DNA of 64,000 nt from Gymnopus androsaceus JB14. Its lineage: Eukaryota; Basidiomycota; Agaricomycetes; Agaricales; Omphalotaceae. The stretch is taken from contig ML769545.1 in NCBI GenBank assembly GCA_009733575.1, forward strand, positions 62,001 through 126,000, given 5' to 3'. Below the pieces are notes generated by a model. That model was not told the origin of the DNA, did not search any database, and saw only the letters and a list, made by a program, of their open reading frames with translations. Shown one piece after another: positions 1 to 12,162 of the stretch (the stretch's first letter is position 1; each line of letters opens with the position of its first letter). A program made the translations under genes and the position numbers.

Positions 1-102
1 ATTCTGCCAATACTCTCCATAAACCCTTCCCTCGCAGTCTATTTTACTTACATAGAGGACGTATTTATCATCTCGTTGACATTGGCATTCTTTCTCAGCA
101 CG

Positions 103-2289
103 ATGCCTTCGTTAATGAACGTTTTTGCCGTTCTTGCGTTAATCTTGCTTGCAGCTCTATCCTACCTTCACCGCCACTACTCTACCTCTTCGGAGAGTTT
201 GCCATTTCCTCCAGGTCCTCGTAGAAGCTTTTTAACAGGATGCACGCTCAATATCCCATTTGAAAAGCCATGGTTGACATATTCAAATTGGGCAAAGGAA
301 TACGGTACGTACGGTAGCAGTGATGTGTTTCTTACTCAGGACATTCAATGGCAGGTGCATTACTGGGTCTTCGAGTTCTTGGAGAAGGAAATGTAGTGAT
401 TATCCACAGCTTGCATGCTGCCCGTGAACTGCTGGAGAAGCGTGGGCAGATTTACTCCGACAGACCTTTTTACGACGATGGATGAGTTGTGAGTGCAACA
501 CACCCTCTCGGTCCAATCACAACTGATCCTGACCCAGAGGAGGATGGCATTTCAACGTAGGTTGGTGCTACATTATCTAAAGGGTGACTGTTTTTACCGG
601 ACTACTGTAGGAGCAATGCCTTACAATGATACTTGGCGGAAACACCGCAGATTATACCAGCAGAACTTCCGCCCCGTTGCGGTCCAAAAAATCCAACCGA
701 TTCAAAGACGCAAAATTCATGATCTTGTAATAAATCTTCTGAATAGTCCAGAGGACTTTGACCAACATGTTTCCACGTAGGTTGAATATAGAAACTTCCG
801 TCGTGATTATACTGACAAGCTCCAATAATAGGGCAACTGAGGCTATCATCATGACTACCCTCTATGGATATGATATCGCAAAAACAGACGACCCTTTCGT
901 AGAGGTGGCCGAGAAAGCAATGCGGCTGCGTGCCATTTTTCTCATTCCCGGGAGCTTTCCTATCAGTGAACTCCCGTTTGCAAAGTACTTACCTTCGTGG
1001 GCGCCAGGATGTGGTTTCAGCGAATGGCTCAATTAAGCCGAGAATACACCAAGGAATTACAAGATAGGCCATTCAAGTTTGCAATGGAGCAGAAGGTGAA
1101 ATTAGATATCGTGCTGGCAGACAGTATTAATGGACGTTTTCTTGTAGTCGAAAGGCAAGGCAGCTAGTATTTCGTCTTTGGTGACAGATCTTGTCGAGCA
1201 ACTCCAAGAAGATGACCCCGATTATGCACAAAAGCTCCAACATATTCGAAATATGGCTTCAACGAGTTATCTTGGTAGGTATTCAGCCAAAACAAAACCT
1301 TTACAATCTCGCTGACGAGGCGTACTACTAGCTGGCAATACTACAGTGAGCTTTTCAATGTTCTAAGCAGGGCTTGGCTAAAACGCATATAGACTAAATC
1401 AGTTATTCTGACTTTCATGCTGGCTATGACATTAAACCCCCATATTCAAACCAAAGCACAAGAGGAGATCGACCGTGTTATAGGTACGAATCGTCTACCA
1501 GATTTCTCTGACCGCGAAAAGTTGCCATACGTAGAAGCTGTCTATCGAGAAACGATGAGATGGTATCCTCCTGCTCCTTTGGGTATGTAAAGCTATTTGT
1601 TTGAATATGCGTTGACGACGTCGTGGTTAGGAACACCTCGGAAAGCAATGCAAACGGATTGTTACAATGGATACTGTATTCCCGAAGGTAAATCTGAGTT
1701 CCTGATTCCAAGAAGCATTCATTGGACAGCGGAAATGTGCAGGAACAACTGTTTACCCCAATCTTTGGTGAGACCTGATCAATCGATCGTTTCTTGAGGT
1801 TTTGAACTTGTATGAAGGGCGATGTCTCGTGATGAGACGTTATACCATGAGCCCCACCAATTTATACCGGAGAGGTTTCTTGATTCAAGTGGTCCATTCA
1901 CCGGAATCAATGACATCTTGCTCTTCGGATTTGGACGAAGGTGTGAATTCTCAGATTCTGATGCTCAGCTTCTCTCATGGTACTCTCAGGGTATGTGCCG
2001 GACGCTATCTGGCTGACGCGTCCGTCTGGATGGCAGTGGTGTCTATCCTCACCACTTTACGTCTCGAGAAGGCGAAAGATGTTGAAGGAAATGAAGTTCA
2101 TGTTGAATGGAACTACACAGATGGATTGATCTGGTAAGTTGTGACCAAATGGTATTCACTGTTGGCATTCTTCCACAGCTTACGATCCGCAAACCAGCTT
2201 CCCCAGACAATTCCGCTGCTCTATCACTCCTCGAGGACCCCAATATCTTCTCATTTCTCCCGAGTGAGGCGGTCCAAGCGAATAAATAG
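103..2289 (+). pseudogene. cytochrome P450 monooxygenase with two frame breaks
   Basis: This is a fungal microsomal-type P450 (haem-thiolate monooxygenase, substrate unknown). The ATG at 103 opens a hydrophobic N-terminal anchor followed by the proline-rich hinge LPFPPGPRR. After removing about ten short introns, family landmarks appear in order: MPYNDTWRKHRR (C-helix), AGNTT in the I-helix (N where D/E is usual), the K-helix ETMR, FIPERF, and the haem-cysteine loop FGFGRRVCAG split by an intron near 1940-1990. The C-terminus ends at TAG 2287-2289. Two places do not read through: near 466-480, at a run of five T, and near 1010-1015, where one base is missing in the sequence leading to WFQRMAQ. 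The last intron (about 2136-2180) also joins out of phase. The length fits a full P450, so this is either a recent pseudogene or a gene with consensus indels. Confidence 0.85.
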
Positions 2290-3143
2290 TCAGTATAAAT
2301 TTAGCTGGATAACCATCACCTTAGTACGATGAAACATTTGAACTTTCATTCAACGCTTCAGTAGATTCTCTGTTATGCTTATCATAAAAGCAATCATCAA
2401 AAGGAGTGGCGATTAACTTGAGCGCTTATAGTTGCGCAAGCGTTACGTCACGAGGATGTGACTTTCTTTCTTTAATACCGCCATCTTCTTTTTCGCCTAT
2501 TAGTCGGCCGTCGACGCGTAAAACCCTTGTGCTAGACTCACTGATGACAAGACCCATAACCTAGAGCACACATTCTTTTATCGAAAATTGCAACTGGATA
2601 ATTCTAGTCAGTGGTGAATTTTTTTTTTTTCAATCTCTTCTTTCGTAAGGCACTGCGTGCTATTGCACTTCTGATCATTTTCTCAATCTTTTCAAGAGGT
2701 TTGTCGTCTCCACCAGTAAGTACTTTGCTGGTCCTCTTTCCCCCTCCATCGGAGGAGTTCAGAACCCGATCCGCACATCATGGATCCTTGCAGACCCAAT
2801 TTTGTATCTTCGACTGACGGCTGGATGGTATGTCAAGTAGGAGAAGTCGGTGTCGTATCTGACCGGACCACTTTGAGCTTACTTCGCTCATATTTTAGCT
2901 TTCATTCCTCCCGTCTGGATAATAATCATCGACTACTTGCTATTCAAGCTGTCGAAACATCTTAAATGGAATCAAAACATATAATTCAGTGTAGAGGGCG
3001 TGAGGAACGGAATATTTGATTTTTCATCCCGCGCCGCTGCCATTGCTTGCCAGTACTTGATAAGCCAATGTGCCGCGAAAAAGACTATAAAGACAGAAAA
3101 CATTTGCTCCTCTAACGCTAACCGATTTGGCCCTCATATCATC
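2290..3143. other. intergenic, no gene seen
   Basis: No ORF here has protein-like composition or recognisable motifs. There is a T-run near 2618-2630, and the 3' part probably holds the promoter of the secreted gene at 3144. Confidence 0.5.
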
Positions 3144-3857
3144 ATGGTGTTCATTTCGAAACTCCTGCTAGTAAGCACCTCCTCGAAGTTCCCAAACACA
3201 CCGACTGTGTGTACTAATGATTTTATCTAGACTCTACCCTTTGCCTCAGTTGCGCTAGCAGCCTACACCCGAGCCACGTCGTCTACCAATGCCGTCATTC
3301 CCATCTCCGGTACCAACATGGGTGCAATCGCACCACTTCCCGACGGTGCAACCTGGTTTTTCTATCAAGACACAAGCAACAATTCAATTATCGCAGTCCA
3401 CATCTCCAACGCCTTGGCCGCAGGTGGTACATTGGTTTCGGAGCAAATCTTTGTCCCTGGATCTGAGGTCAGGTCATACTCCCCCATTGCTGTATCAGGC
3501 GCTGTGGATTCAGCTGGCACTGGCTGGCAAGAGGTTCGTCTTGGAGGCTCAACATATACAATGTGAAGCTCACGGAGTATGTACTCGACCGTTTTCTAGA
3601 TTCATGTGTTCTTCTACTCTCCAGATAATGTCTTGAGCGAGTATTACAACATACATGAAGTAGGTGTTCAAGGAGGCCCCACATGCACTACCTGCGTGAC
3701 AAATGAGGGCTTCGTTGGTGCTCCCGACAGCCAGATGCTATACACAATAGAGACTGACACGGAGGTGAGAGTAGGGTTCGTTAGTGCGGGTGCACCCGAC
3801 ACTGTTAGTGAGGCGGCAAACAGTGGTAACGGTTGGAGTGTGGCTTCGTTGACTTAG
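3144..3857 (+). CDS. small secreted protein, possibly fungal fucose-lectin-like
   Basis: The ATG at 3144 starts a signal peptide (MVFISKLLL, then TLPFASVALA) that is split by an intron at 3171-3230 with a clean gtaagc donor. The mature part has repeated motifs of the type WFFYQDTSNN and IHVFFYSPDN. Such short aromatic strands with a D/N loop resemble blades of fungal fucose-binding beta-propeller lectins; that assignment is my inference from motif style only. The frame is not continuous between about 3540 and 3603: the exon ending in TYT and the exon starting IHVFF need either a short intron plus a one-base correction or a real frameshift. The last exon contains a CTTC pair (CTTCVTNEG) and ends with TAG at 3855-3857. 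It is an extracellular protein and its ligand is unknown. Confidence 0.55.
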
Positions 3858-4035
3858 AAGGCGGGAATGCGTTTATCTACCATGCCGGTTGGGTTTATGA
3901 CATTCAACATGTTCAATCATGTATAATTTACTCCAACTATGTGCTCTTCAGAAAATGTGCAAGGCATCTTCAAGTTAGAACCCACGCGCCCCACAGCAGA
4001 TCTTCCTGCCGTTCATACTCCCGGTTCTACACCTT

Positions 4036-4500
4036 TTTGGGTTTCGTCGCACTCAGGCTTTAGCCCCGAACGCTGCCGCCCCCCAAAACCAGAGCCTAGC
4101 AGGTTATCCTGCACCGCCAGCTAACCCAGCGTATTCTGTTGAGACGACCAACTTAGCATATAGGACGCAGTCTGAGGCTAATACTGCTTCCAGCTTGTTC
4201 TTTCGTCCGCCGACGCACACTATAGCCCAGCATGGGTCTGTGTATAGGTATCCTCGTCCGAGTGCTACTTACGAGGCTCCTACTTATGCGGCTCCTCGTG
4301 CGCACACTACTTCTGAGGTTCCTCATGCGCCTACGAACGTTGATCGTGACCGCCCCATGACCGTTGGTGGAAGCCCTTCCTAGCTCTCCTCAGTCGCTCG
4401 GTGAACGTCGTCCCTACAAGCCGAAGCCGAATTCGAAGATCCTGCGTAATCCTAATGCTCCTAAGTTAGGTCGGCGGTGCGAGCACTGCGAAGGGTGGTT
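4036..4500 (+). pseudogene. disordered Pro/Ala/Tyr-rich protein fragment
   Basis: The codons read as a low-complexity, probably unstructured protein (PAPPANPAYSVETTN, PRPSATYEAPTYAAPR), then a basic stretch (RRPYKPKPNSKILRNPNAP) and CEHCE. The frame changes once near 4370-4380 (GGTGGAAGCCC). No start codon or upstream exon could be tied to it, and it runs straight into kinase-like sequence at about 4505. It looks like the remains of one gene abutting another. I do not recognise the family. Confidence 0.4.
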
Positions 4501-4510
4501 TTTAAAACTA

Positions 4511-5206
4511 ATGAAAAAAGCGTTGAAACTCTATTCTTATTTGGTTGATGTTGACACCATTGTCGCCAACATGGATCTCGCTCGAACCAGGATGCTTGTT
4601 CCACAAGTTCTGCGTTACGGACGTTTGGGAAACTGCTCCTACATCCTGATGGAACGTATCCCTTATCCAAATCTTGCCAGTATTGTGGGATCGGGTGGGT
4701 ATAATTCCATACCCATATTTCACTGAGCGGATGCGTTACATCGTTCGTGAACTTGCTTTTCTCGGACTGAGTCATGGCGATCTTGTGCCTAGGAATATCC
4801 TTGTTCATGATAGTGGCTATATCACTGGAATGATCAACTGGGATAATTGCACTCCACTACATACTGGTGGAGAATACGCTAAACGGGTCATACAGGTCCT
4901 AGATGATCCCGATGATCTTATTCCTGGAGAACAGAATTGGTACCACATATTTCTTCAGTTTTCCTCAGATCCGACAGGAGAGGAAATCGTTCTTGGAGGC
5001 GACGCCTATAGCCGCTATATGTTACCCTTCATGCCATTGGTGAAGTCGAAGGCTTCAGATCAGGTATCAGCTCCGATTACGGATCCTCGCAACCAAACAT
5101 TCTCTGTGAGTGCTTTGACTCTCCACACAATAGTAATACTCATCTTTTTCTGTACAGAGACGAATGAGAAAAGAAAGAGAGAGCTAGAATCTGGGCCGAT
5201 GGAGTA
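4511..5206 (+). pseudogene. APH-family kinase-like (phosphotransferase) fragment
   Basis: The sequence matches the C-lobe of fungal aminoglycoside-phosphotransferase-like kinases. It has VPQVLRYGRLGNCSYILMER (the hinge strand), then after an intron (about 4686-4729) LSHGDLVPRNILV, the Brenner-type catalytic loop with H, D and N, and GMINWDNC, the equivalent of the metal-binding IDWD motif. The N-lobe with the ATP-binding lysine is missing: the fragment begins mid-domain, next to unrelated low-complexity coding sequence. At the 3' end an intron (5107-5158) leads to RRMRKER, after which a two-base slip in a GA run breaks the frame that would otherwise read ARIWADGV. With the N-lobe absent it is probably non-functional. 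Confidence 0.6.
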
Positions 5207-6185
5207 AGTAGTGACTAAGGCTGTCCCCTCTGTAAGTTTAAATTCGAAGTGTGGCGCAAGAACGGAGTGATCTCTCTGTCGTACTGATACTGTACATACA
5301 ATGTTCCAGAGTCCATCTAAAGTCTATCTCCAGTCTATCTCGATAACCTTCAGGTCATAGTATATATACTTTCCGGAACAATATAACGCGTTTGGCAGTT
5401 CTTTCACTACGGGATCAGGAAGGACAGGCTTGAATGAAGTGCCAGACTCGTCGTCTGCGATGGACGAGCCTGCGGCCTGCATGAATATGGATCAACGAAT
5501 CAACACGATCAATAAGGTATGGAATAGGTTATGAGCTCACAAAAATGCTCAAGAGTTCTTCAACGGGTGCACGATCAGCAGTTCCTCACCATTTGTCGAC
5601 AAAGTAAAGATTGACTCCATCTTATTGAGCTGGGCCGTCAGGAAACCATATGCGCTTGATATTGACTCAGACCTTGCTCAGACCGATTCCTCCCCACTAT
5701 ACCGGACCACCGGTCATTTGACTAACTCCTTCAATCTTCTAACGATAGCAGGCCACTCACTATCCTCTGAGTAAACGAAGCTATCGACGGTGATCCACGC
5801 TCACGTCAGTTCAACTCAGGGCAACGATGTGACCTGGTACCGTCTCACCTGAGCGCCGTTGGAGAAAAAAAACACCAAACTGAGCCTCCCAAATGGCAAC
5901 CAGTCTCTCCCACCTCGAATCCAAGTCACTTTACGAGTCTATTCGCAGATCGTTCCCGTACCAGAAACGAAAGCGAGAGCAACTGCAACTTACCATTAGC
6001 CAACTGGATCTTTCCCCATCCATATGAAAGATCATTCAAAGGAACCGCCGTCTCGTCCCTCTGAACCACCTGGCAACATCAAACCTATACCTTGGCCGTA
6101 ACCCGATCTCATACCTTCCCACTCTCAAGGCGCGGTATTGATGCCTTCTGAATAAGAGTTCTTTCGGATTGGGAGCCGGAGGAGT
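5207..6185. other. intergenic, no gene seen
   Basis: No convincing coding frame was found on either strand. The interval ends exactly where homology to 47,828 begins. Confidence 0.5.
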
Positions 6186-6915
6186 CGTCAGTCACCCTAG
6201 CAAAAACACCTCAGCATCAGCTGTCGAACTACTAGATACTTTGGCTATACGCACAAACTCAAAAAGTACAGGGGAGCAAGGCAGGGCTCTACTCTCGCAA
6301 ACTGAGAACGATAACGATCATGTCATGATCTCTGTCGGCCTAGAAAGATTGAATGGAACTCATACAGTATCATCTCCCTCCAAAATGGAGAATTTGCAGA
6401 TAACATTCAAAAACAAGGTTCTGAGAACGTTACTTACATAGCTCTGTATACGATTGCCTCGCCCTACGATTCTCTAGAGCTCTAACTTGCTTCGTTAGTT
6501 TCCTGAATCGGGCTATGGATATTCATCTGTCACTCGGTCATTGCTAGAGTTGTCGCGCTCTATACCTCAAAGAATAATTCGGATAAGCGGAATCCCGCCG
6601 AGCTCGCAACCGTTCAAAAAGGCAAGTTGATCAGAGCTTGGAAGGGTAGTTTACTCCCGTCAAACGACGGGGTGTACATGTTAAATTGGACATAGATAAA
6701 TCATAATATCCCCCGATACTCCGTTGAGCCCAAATCTCTTCGCCTGACTCGGAGTATTGAGGGATCTGATACATAGAGTAAAGTGCGATGGAATGTATAT
6801 AGTTGGACAGAAGTTCGCTGGGATAACGATAATGATAATGCGCAAGGAAAGAAAATTGAATACATGCTAGATGACACTTACCCGCTAAAGCTACAAGATG
6901 GTTCCGCGATGATAA

Positions 6916-8066
6916 TTAGGTGAAGAGAGGATATAAATTCAGATGGGAAGAAGAGTCGAGTAACGATGCTTCTACAATGGTGACGAACAGACTAGTCGTA
7001 GTTGAGATTGCTAGGTCCCACTGCTGGTAGCCATACCCATACTCTATATTCGTGTCAAACCGTGGCTGGGCGACGCTGCCGATGGTAGAGCGTAGTCTGG
7101 AGTAGGAGGAAATTCCTACGCAGTATTCAAATCCAATGTAGGACTGTGAATCTTCCTGGACGATGGAACGCATCGAAAGTTCCCGAGGAAGAGGTAGAGC
7201 GGGAGACAGTCGGACATTTCCGTCCATCTCCATGCCCATCTGGAAAGCCATTCCCATTCCGACAGAAGCAAAAGGTGATTCCATGCCCGTGTTCATACCG
7301 GCTCCCATCGCGATTGTGGAGATTGAGGTTTGTTGAAGTCGACGTGTGGATAGACCGGGGGCTCTGAAACTATATGATGAGGCAAAGCCTCCGAACGTTG
7401 ATATACAGGCTCGATACGAACGTTGTCGTCCGAGTACTCTGAGACCGAATGGTGAGGCGGCCGGTTCGAGCGACCATGTTGATATCCAACGGAAGGAGTG
7501 AGAGGGCGCAAAAAGACTGTGCCAGCATCGGTATCATCGGAAGTAGGGCTGACTTCGCGAACTGATGTTGGAGAGTCTTCAGCAGGTGGTCGGTTTCGTG
7601 GCGCCGGTCGGTGTATCGTTTTGAGAGGTATCCAGGGTCCGTACACGTGAAATCGCAGTCAGTACTACAGCCCTTTGATCAGTCATCGGGCAAGGTAAAA
7701 GGACGGAAAACTCACTGCTTGAACCGAAGATGAGTAGTCAGATTCGTCTTCTGAACCGTTCGATAAGGGCAGCCCACATAAGGACAATGTTGTCTGAAGG
7801 TGTTCCAAAGAAATGAGAAAAAATGATAAGGCAAGAAAGTATTTTACACGTACTTGGTTTGCGTAGGATCATGAGTCTTGATATGTCGATTCAGGTCACC
7901 GCTAGAGCCAATGACAGCAGTATAATTTGGACACTTGACAGCGGTTTTTTTGGGTTTCGACTTGGAAAAAGAGTGTCTATCAGGAGACGAAGAGGTGAGA
8001 GAGACGCGTAAAACCTACCGCTTTAGCCTGAGATTTTCTTGCAGTTTTCTTGGTGGAGAGGCGCAT
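6916..8066 (-). pseudogene. decayed copy of the C2H2 zinc-finger gene
   Basis: The minus strand matches the intact gene at 34,244-35,389 over its whole length, from the ATG at 8066 through the same first intron donor to the methionine/glycine-rich C-terminus. It has lost function at several points. The second cysteine of finger 1 is replaced by tyrosine (CPNY instead of CPNC, near 7925). Finger 3 has lost the bases encoding its RHRQ histidine segment (near 7640). The frame breaks between SRWEPV and MGAGMN at about 7293-7308, and the C-terminus differs. It is non-functional by sequence and sits inside segmental duplication copy 1. Confidence 0.8.
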
Positions 8067-8289
8067 AAGGGGCGTAACGCAATCGTGAGGGAGAATAAGA
8101 GCAATGAACTAAGAGTCGATCTTTACGGAAGACGGCCTGCAATGCAAAGCACAAGTGCGGATCGGAGAGGGTGAAGGGAAGTGAGCCTGAAGAGCGAATC
8201 TACTCCGCCTTTAATATCCTCCGTAGCGCTCCTGGGACGATTGGTTCTGACCTATGTTTGAAATTGACAGAGTAAGGTAAAGATCAACT

Positions 8290-9837
8290 AAATTCCGAGA
8301 ATATACCTTACAGGGATATTTCCCATGGATGTGCCACTTGTAAAATTACCTGAAGAAGGTCCAAGTGGCCCTGATGGAGCGAGACAACGCAGAACAATGC
8401 CCATAGCCAAGCACCAGGACGGACCTGCTATGCCACTTTCGCATATGCCGCAATTCCTTTTGTGGTGAACAATCGAATTTGATGTTTAGCTAGTTATGTC
8501 GCATTATCCGTCATTATTTCTTGGAATATTAATATTTTGCCATGGAAGAAACAGACCTTGAACATTTAACCTACAATGCTGATCTCGTTGGTCGCTCCTT
8601 CACTCTCGAATAACTAACTTGGCTGCCCTGAAATGCTAACGAGCAGCAAGCCATATATGACACCCATTAACCACCATATTCAATATCCCGCCCTCCGTTC
8701 TCCAGATGCGCACGCTTCTTGCTCTCATGCTGAATGAAAACTCCAATATCGAACTTGACTGCTCTCTACAAATGCCGCAACATCTCCATCTCTATCTCAA
8801 ACCATCTCAACTTTATCTTCCCCAAGAAGAATCCGTTTCGAGAAACGAACCTATAACAGAGGTCTTTTAACTAAGTCAACATCGTGCTAACCAAGGGTCT
8901 AATCTCTGTCGTCGCCCAGACTCAAACCCAACCATTTCTTGCAAATATCTTGGCTATCAAGAGAAAATTCGGGCTCTGAATTCAATTTAGCTGCAACGAA
9001 CAATAAAGCAACCTTGCATCTGTCCCAAGAGAAGGATTGGCTTCGAATGAACGCTCTCCCGAACTGTGTCATCACATCGAAGAAACCAACACCGTAAATA
9101 AGCCTTCGAACTAAACATGGCCACCCTTATCCATCGCAAAGCCAGGAGCGCAGAAATGACAGTTCTCTTGAAATAACCTTGCACCCCATCCGCCCACAAA
9201 TCCATCGGAATTCGCTTTGCCGGATAAGCCAGTGCGGGACTTTGCAAGTCGTTCAAATTTGGCTCCTTCATGTACTTGGTATCGCGTTAGAAAGTCGTTG
9301 AGTTGTCAGGGTGAGCATTGTGAGCATTGTGACGTCCAGGTGGTTGAAGAGAAAGAAGCGGGCGAATTCTTAAGCGCCAGTTATGTAGGCGCCGACTGGA
9401 TGACAATCATGAACTTCATTTAGTTGGTCTGCTTAAAATTTTAACTTGAGGCATGGCGTGGCAGTTACTCGTGGAGTCTCGTTGGAAAGATGAGGGAAAG
9501 TTCTGTAGACCTCCGTAATAAATAACAGCACAGGCGGCGAGAACTCGTATTTCTTAAACCTTCATGAACACCTCTCTACAGGTGCTCCAAGTCGTCTCGG
9601 TAAATTTGCCAGCGATGAAGGTAATGCTGCATCCAGCGACGTCGTGTTAAACAATAGTTGAAACGAAGAACTATCTTTCATATATATATATTCCATTTAT
9701 TGATTTGCGTAACTTCATCCTTAGCCACAGACGACCAGCTAAGTACTGTGTTAGCTATGATGGAAGAGTACAAAGCACTAAGACTCGGACGCACAGGTTC
9801 TCCTCCATCGTGGGAACTCGAGACTGAGTAAAGAGCA
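8290..9837. other. duplicated interval without a confident gene
   Basis: It repeats at 49,525-52,727 once the transposon at 50,460 is removed. The only sizeable ORF (8987-9271, minus, 94 codons) has no recognisable domain, and the transposon insertion cuts it in copy 2. I see no conserved start context and leave it uncalled. Confidence 0.4.
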
Positions 9838-10098
9838 TCAGGTTGCACAAGTGAGACCGTTCGCTCCATTGACGCAAGCTGTAATCGATTCCGAAAGGTA
9901 AGCATGGGCACTTTTAATGCAAACAATATGGTACTAACATCCATTGATAGTGTTTCCGTCCAAGAAGAATGCACAAGAAGACCCGAGAGTGTGCTCACAG
10001 TTGTTCGGGCACTGACAAGCGCTGTCGGGGTTGGGGGCAATAGCCCCAACACCAATGGCTGCAATGAGAACGGCAGAGACAATGGCGAAGAATTTCAT
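9838..10098 (-). CDS. small secreted six-cysteine protein, copy A1
   Basis: A two-exon gene: exon 1 10098-9939, intron 9938-9879 (GT..AG, 60 bp), exon 2 9878-9838, giving 66 residues. Residues 1-20 (MKFFAIVSAVLIAAIGVGAI) form a typical signal peptide. The short mature part has six cysteines, in the order CQC, NNC, GSSC, GSC and TC, which suggests three disulphides in a secreted peptide. The family is unknown to me; it has the general look of fungal small secreted proteins. A TATA-like TATATAAG lies about 80 bp upstream (10178-10185). That upstream region differs from the one serving copies A2 and B. An almost identical ortholog sits at 52,728-52,988. Confidence 0.75.
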
Positions 10099-10177
10099 GA
10101 TTCAAGAAAGATTCTGTGAGAGTAAGTTATGATATGTCTGTTGTTTGAGATGAGGTTGGAAGGCGATTTTTTGGCTT

Positions 10178-10185
10178 CTTATATA
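10178..10185 (-). promoter_or_regulatory. TATA-like box of small secreted gene A1
   Basis: TATATAAG on the minus strand, about 80 bp upstream of the ATG at 10098. The same motif at the same spacing recurs in the duplicate copy (53,068-53,075). Confidence 0.4.
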
Positions 10186-10559
10186 GGATCTGGTTGGCCC
10201 AAAGGCCTGGGATGAATCTGATACAGCTATGCCGGGCAAAATTCTCGTGAATCAGGTCGTAAAGGTGGAGTCCATTGACGAAATCGAGTAGTATTTCTGT
10301 TAGAATCCGGAAGGTGTCCGAGCATCTACCGGCTATAGATTTAGTTCACCTGGGATGGAGCAATAGCCCCTTAGCGTATCTTGCTCCTTCCCAGATTATA
10401 TCAATTTATCTCCATTATGCCCATATAAACCTTTAACAATTTACGTCCAACGTTTGCATAGAACACCTCTACAGTAACTATAAAGGCGGAGTAGTAGCAT
10501 CGCCTAGAGGCAAACATTCTACAACTAGTTAGTACTTAGTAGTATTCAGTGGTGGCCAC

Positions 10560-11446
10560 GGGTTAGGAGTCAAGGGATACAGGTTGACATACCCATACAA
10601 CCGCCATTGACAATATTGATATTGATATTGGGGCGGAGCTTACAATGGAAGGCTCTACTTAACTTGACAATATACTCCAATGGGTATTTGTTCTTGATGA
10701 GGTCGTAGCGCTGTTGACCCCATGTATGCTCCATCCATTCAATCTCACTATTGGGTAAAAAGGCAAATTTCCTTTGTTTCGATGCATAGAACCGAGCTAC
10801 AACTTTGGGTCTTTCCGCAACTGTATACCATAGAGTTGTACTCCAACGGATCCGGAGTCTGCTTGGTTATGGCATATGTACTATTTTCTAGAGTATGACC
10901 TGGACGAAGACCCACAGCTTTATAAGTGTACAGTAGCTCTTCATGCTCAATTACCACCTCGTTATGATGATAATTGATATCGTCGAAGTTGGTAGGATGG
11001 TCGTGGGAAGTATTACGGTGCTACCTACGCCTTAGAACGTCGTAGAGCTCTGGTTAGTCCACTCCACTCCTAAATCACCAGTGGGTGGCAGTGGGTATTC
11101 AATCAAAAACCATCGACTGCTTTAAGGCTACCGAATGGATCTTTGGAGCAACTTGTCGAGGCTCTGCAGGAATTTAAGAGCGGTAAATGCCTCAAGGCTG
11201 AACTCCGTCGGTGAACAAATGCGGATGAGAGATGACTCCCTAGTATGACTCCCCATATCACGACTGCAGCGCAGTATTCACGTATTCGATGCCCCAGACT
11301 TCGAATGCACCTGTCTGTTTAAAACAGCCATAAATAGTACAACCGTAAGCTCCCGTACCGTAACGCCAGCCCCGGGACTTAGTCATTTTGAAAACCATAA
11401 TGTGTAATATCCATATGATATGGGAACTAAGTATTTGGTGTAACAC
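10560..11446 (-). CDS. repeat-unit 'X' hypothetical protein, copy 1
   Basis: Minus-strand coding-like segments recur in at least three places: here, at 53,450-54,235 (same orientation), and inverted at 56,165-56,880. Shared peptides include GCFKQTGAFEVWGIEYVNTA near 11,330-11,270, VGLRPGHTLENSTYAITKQT near 10,920-10,860 and WGQQRYDLIKNKYPLEY near 10,725-10,670, the last running on to a TGA near 10,575. The segments lie in different frames, so introns or decay separate them, and I could not build one continuous model or identify a start. The product is unknown. It lies directly upstream of secreted gene A1 and is transcribed in the same direction. Confidence 0.3.
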
Positions 11447-11815
11447 TTCAGAACTTGAAAGGAGATTTTTGCTGATTCTTGTGTAAGTCTGAGGGAATTG
11501 CTATGCAAAGAATAGAGACACTTATTGGTGGGAACTTATGATCCAACGCAGAACGCATTATCAAGCCAGAGCGGCATAAACCGTTTGTCTCGGAAGACTC
11601 AAACAAAGCAACCCAGTTTGTACCAAGGCTTGTCACTCCGACATGAGCTCAAAATGCATACAACATGTAAACACTATATAGTATAATTTCTTTGATTAAT
11701 CTAGGACTAGTACAGAGGTGCCTAAGAAGTAAAGTAGGTATTCAGTAAGAATTGTCAACGGTGAAAGCTAGATAAGACCTACTGGATATGTTGCTAAAAC
11801 TTTTCTGAGGACCAT

Positions 11816-12076
11816 TCACGTCGCGCAAGTGAGACCGTCCCCGTCATTGACGCAAGCTGTAATCGATTCAATGTAAGTATGGGCACTTTTAATGCAAACA
11901 GTATGGTACTGACATCCATTGATAGTGTTTCCGTCCAAGAAGAATGTACAAGAAGACCCGAGAGTATGCTCGCAGTTGTTCGGGCACTGACAAGCGCTGT
12001 TGGGGATGGGGTCCCCAATAGCCCCAACACCAATGGCTGCAATGAGAACGGCAGAGACGATGGCAAAGAATTTCAT
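11816..12076 (-). CDS. small secreted six-cysteine protein, copy A2
   Basis: The same gene structure as copy A1: exon 1 12076-11914, a 57 bp intron 11913-11857, exon 2 11856-11816, for 67 residues. The signal peptide is identical. After it the sequence differs from the other copies (GDPIPNSACQ instead of APNPDSACQ, one extra codon; T for A before FFLDG; VNDGDG near the C-terminus), so this is the most divergent copy. All six cysteines are kept. Its upstream side is cut by the assembly gap at 12,138, so the promoter is only partly visible. Confidence 0.75.
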   Translation of the reverse strand: MKFFAIVSAVLIAAIGVGAIGDPIPNSACQCPNNCEHTLGSSCTFFLDGNTINGCQYHTVCIKSAHTYIESITACVNDGDGLTCAT

Positions 12077-12137
12077 AGTGAGGAAGATGTACGAGATTGA
12101 GTAATAAGTTGTCTTTCAATTGTGGGTTATTCAAATG

Positions 12138-12162
12138 NNNNNNNNNNNNNNNNNNNNNNNNN
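12138..12162. other. assembly gap of 25 N
   Basis: Exactly 25 N bases, a placeholder size, so the true distance is unknown. The sequence left of it (10.1-12.14 kb) is repeated, with many differences, to its right (12.5-14.6 kb). Confidence 0.99.

Noticed and set aside
8987..9271. 94-codon ORF as a gene
   Set aside because: No domain and no intron structure; the transposon in copy 2 cuts it. Its conservation is explained by the duplication.
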